A DNA stretch of 64,000 nt, taken from assembly GCA_032718475.1 (NCBI GenBank), contig JAUCBJ010007402.1:1-64000 (forward strand). Direction: 5' to 3'. Below the pieces are notes generated by a model. The model ran no database searches. It had not been told where the DNA came from and saw nothing but the letters and a program-made list of their open reading frames with translations. Made by a program: the position numbers and the translations under genes. Positions 61,700-64,000 of the stretch are shown piece by piece; within the stretch, counting starts at the first letter, position 1, and every line of letters begins with the position of its first letter. Source of the stretch: Nemertoderma westbladi (Eukaryota > Xenacoelomorpha > Nemertodermatida > Nemertodermatidae).

Positions 61700-62504
61700 G
61701 CTTTCCTATTCCTTGGCCGACCGGGCTCGTCCACGTCCTCTATTGCGATTGGGTGGTGGTCGAGGTCGAACTGGGCTCGGACTTCGGCGTCGAGTTGTCG
61801 GTGGTTCCAAAACGCTAGGAAAGGGGACGACGGGAGATGAAACGACCGCCTTCTTGGTAACGCAGACTTTGGTGGTTTGGGCAACGCGCTAATATCAGCT
61901 CGGGGTTCTCGCAAACGTCGCTGGCGTCGCATAACGCATCGTAGGGGTACAACGCTTTGAACTCCGCGCGTAACTCCTCCGCTGTTTTGTTATAAGCGTC
62001 CAATCGCTGTCGCGTGACGTTTGGATCCGCCTTGGATTTAGCGAGCTTGGCTGTACTCCTAGCCATACTCTCCACTCCAAACAGGTTAAAGTTTTGGCCC
62101 CATATCGGTTGAACGGCGCCTGGTGCTCCTATTCCTGCGTGGATCTTTGATAATAGTGTTTCTACTAGAGGAAGCACAAACAGAGGTTAGATGTGAGGTG
62201 ACTTAGAGTTTGTCGGCTTTTGGCTCAACTCTGCTCTAAACCCCAACCCATTTGCCTAATGACTTCGGGTTCGCGTGATTTCGCACTGGCTCCTAATCCA
62301 AAAAATTGTGCCGATAAAAAACGAATTCCGGGTAAACTAGCCGCGAGTCTAAAATACTCACCTTTTAATTTCCCAAACTACGTTTCCCAAGAAAAATAGT
62401 GCAGTCGAGAATTAATTGGTCTAAATAATAGTAGACACGACTACGTAGAACAAGGCCGATTTTCTTTTCCAAAAAAAATTTATCGGTAGGCTCGCAAGCC
62501 TTCC
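61545..62504 (-). repeat. 21-nt motif pair around the BEL-D small ORF
   Basis: CGGTAGGCTCGCAAGCCTTC plus one C occurs at 61545-61565 and at 62484-62504. The core GGCTCGCAAGCC is an inverted repeat. One copy lies before and one after the small ORF. Confidence 0.8.
61700..62177 (-). pseudogene. BEL-D small 3' ORF, frameshifted, unknown
   Basis: Two overlapping minus-strand frames appear to be one protein. The first, from 62177, reads through AKSKADPNVTRQRLDAYNKT and YDALCDASDVCENPELILARC to 61815. The second continues with LDAEVRAQFDLDHHPIAIEDV and a basic GRPRNRKARRKD end at about 61700. It lies downstream of pol, in the same env-like position as BEL-C ORF3/4. I recognise no domain. The basic C-terminus could bind nucleic acid. 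Confidence 0.4.
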
Positions 62505-62856
62505 ATCCGCTCTTGTCCTCCCCAATTTTAATTTTATCTAGCTGTATTCTAGAATTTGCTTTCACTGGAGAATCGTTTTTCTTAAATTTAAATCCAAACA
62601 AATGGATTTGTCTAATAATTTTTGAAAAATTGTCTCACTTGTGGGTTCCAAGTGGAATTCCATTCCTACTGTACACACAATCCCGCTCCTATGTGATACA
62701 TAAGGGTACTACCCTCCATGTTCACGTATAAAGACAATGGAATTCCACCGCTGTCTCTATCTACAGTGAAGAGGATTACAAATGCACGTACAGTAATACA
62801 AATACAAATAACTAAAATACAGTAGGTCTATGTGGCGGCCAACAAAGGTCCCACAT
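62178..62856. other. BEL-D region between pol and the small ORF
   Basis: No convincing ORF. TGGAATTCCA-type inverted pieces occur at 62651-62664 and 62738-62747. Contains one copy of the 21-nt motif. Confidence 0.5.
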
Positions 62857-64000
62857 CTATTTACTAATATTGGGTGGAGATTTGTAGTCTCCCGTCTCGT
62901 TTCTAGTCTCCTCAAGGAGTACGAGACGTTGTACAGGCCTATCTACGGTACGACCGTCGATAGTCCTTACAGTAACTGTCCTCACTACACCAGATGTAGG
63001 GTGCGTGGTCAAAATGACTCCAGTCAGCCAAAACCGTCTTTTCAGATTGGCTTCAGCCAATAAAACATGGTCACCACGTCTTAAACATCGGGTATTTAGA
63101 TACCAAGAGGTTCTGGTCGAAATAGAGGGCAAATAATATTTCTGCCATATTTCCCAGAATTTATTTGCAAGCAATTGAGTGATTTTCCAAGCCTTGTTGC
63201 CGTATCCGTCACTATCAACGGGTACCGAAATGGGCAACAATGTCGTCGGCGCCTGCATAAGCAGGTGCGCTGGTGTCAAGGCAAACTGTACGTCGTTATT
63301 GTCTGGGATCAAAGCGATCGGTCTGGTATTTAAGATTGCTTCGATTTCTATTAGTAACGTCGTCAGTTGGTCGTCTGTCAAGATGTGTTGCGTCGGTACG
63401 ACTTTAGCCATAGCTGTCTTTATTGAGCCAATCAGCCTTTCCCAAACGCCGCCTCTCCACGGACTGTCTGGAGTATTGAAAAACCAAACAATACGGTGAG
63501 GACGTAGTTCCTCGGAAATCTGGTTTTGGTCCAATTTTCTCAAAGCTCTGGTTATCTCGTTCCGTGCACCCACAAAGTTTGTCCCTTGGTCGCAGTATAT
63601 GGATTTGACCAATCCACGTCTAGCGATAAATCGCCGTAAGGCTAGGATAAAGGCATTGGTGGACAAGTCTGTCACTCGCTCTATATGGACAGCTCTGCTG
63701 GCCATGCAAGTGAAGATCAATCCCCAACGTTTTACCTGTACCCTTCCGCGTTTCGCGATTATGGGTCCAAAACAGTCTATCCCTGTCTCAGTGAAAGTCT
63801 AGAGTGACAGTCTAAATGCCTGTAATCTAGCTAATGGTAGTTCACTCATTTCTTGGTGTCCTATCCTCGCGTGCACCTTCTTACAAATAATACAGTTCCG
63901 TGTTACCGAACTCAGTGCCTTACTAGGTCTAATCAGTACAAACCTCGAGCGTAAGTGTGATAGACAGTGGTGTCTACCTACGTGTTTGAGTTGTACATGT
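62857..64000 (-). pseudogene. BEL-D integrase and C-terminal Pol (partial, runs off right edge)
   Basis: The frame is continuous from the window edge to 62857 except for TAG at 63799-63801. The edge-proximal part has the HHCC finger (HVGRHHCLSHLR, CIICKK), then TGIDCFGP (first catalytic Asp), SIYCDQGTNFVGA (second Asp) and SPWRGGVWERLIGSIK (Glu). A DUF5641-like C-terminal domain follows (FWEIWQKYYLPSI, RRGDHVLLAEANLKRRFW, RTVTVRTIDGRTVDRPV). All three integrase acids are present. The single stop falls between the HHCC finger and the core, so this copy is broken there or has a small indel. It is related to BEL-C in this region but not the same family. Confidence 0.88.

Overview
This window is eukaryotic, almost certainly from an invertebrate animal. 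It holds BEL/Pao retrotransposons (a lineage known only from animals), a Ty3/Gypsy element, CR1/Jockey-like LINEs, a THAP-type P element, Helitron-like ends and tRNA-derived SINE remnants. I see no host protein-coding gene. Nearly every long reading frame belongs to a mobile element, and many elements are nested. I cannot name the species from sequence alone.

Layout: 1-6.8 kb holds the 5' half of a minus-strand BEL/Pao element (BEL-A) with a repeat-rich leader; its pol runs off the left edge. 6.8-11.0 kb holds two Helitron-like non-autonomous elements joined head to tail, the second carrying a truncated LINE. 12.5-17.2 kb is a minus-strand LINE with ORF1, ORF2 and an in-frame minisatellite. 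19.6-20.7 kb and 25.7-27.8 kb carry copies of the same dispersed repeats. 20,964-24,777 is a complete P-type DNA transposon with 71-bp perfect terminal inverted repeats. 27.8-49.1 kb is a plus-strand BEL/Pao element (BEL-B), split in its gag by a 14.5-kb minus-strand BEL/Pao element (BEL-C, 29,387-43,841) with 1.5-1.7 kb LTRs and a 5-bp target duplication. 49.3-58.8 kb is a foldback-like element whose long inverted arms contain tandem palindromic arrays and whose core carries a broken C2H2 zinc-finger/coiled-coil gene; a Gypsy element (52,574-58,171) sits in its right arm. 59-64 kb is the 3' part of a fourth BEL/Pao element (BEL-D) that runs off the right edge.

The strongest candidate for something undescribed is BEL-C. 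Between pol and the 3' LTR, where retroviruses carry env, it has two extra overlapping frames. One looks like an RNase D/WRN-type exonuclease fold with altered catalytic residues. The other has CCHC zinc knuckles and a basic tail. BEL-C also has a 63-codon leader ORF that overlaps the gag start as ATGA, and a 24-nt motif shared by the LTR, gag-pol and the extra ORF. Other notable signals are a UGA-CUA junction between LINE ORF1 and ORF2 in one frame, seven splice-donor-like motifs clustered in the BEL-A gag, and CTCF-like cores carried by dispersed repeats.

All calls rest on reading the sequence and by-eye family recognition. No alignments or database searches were run.
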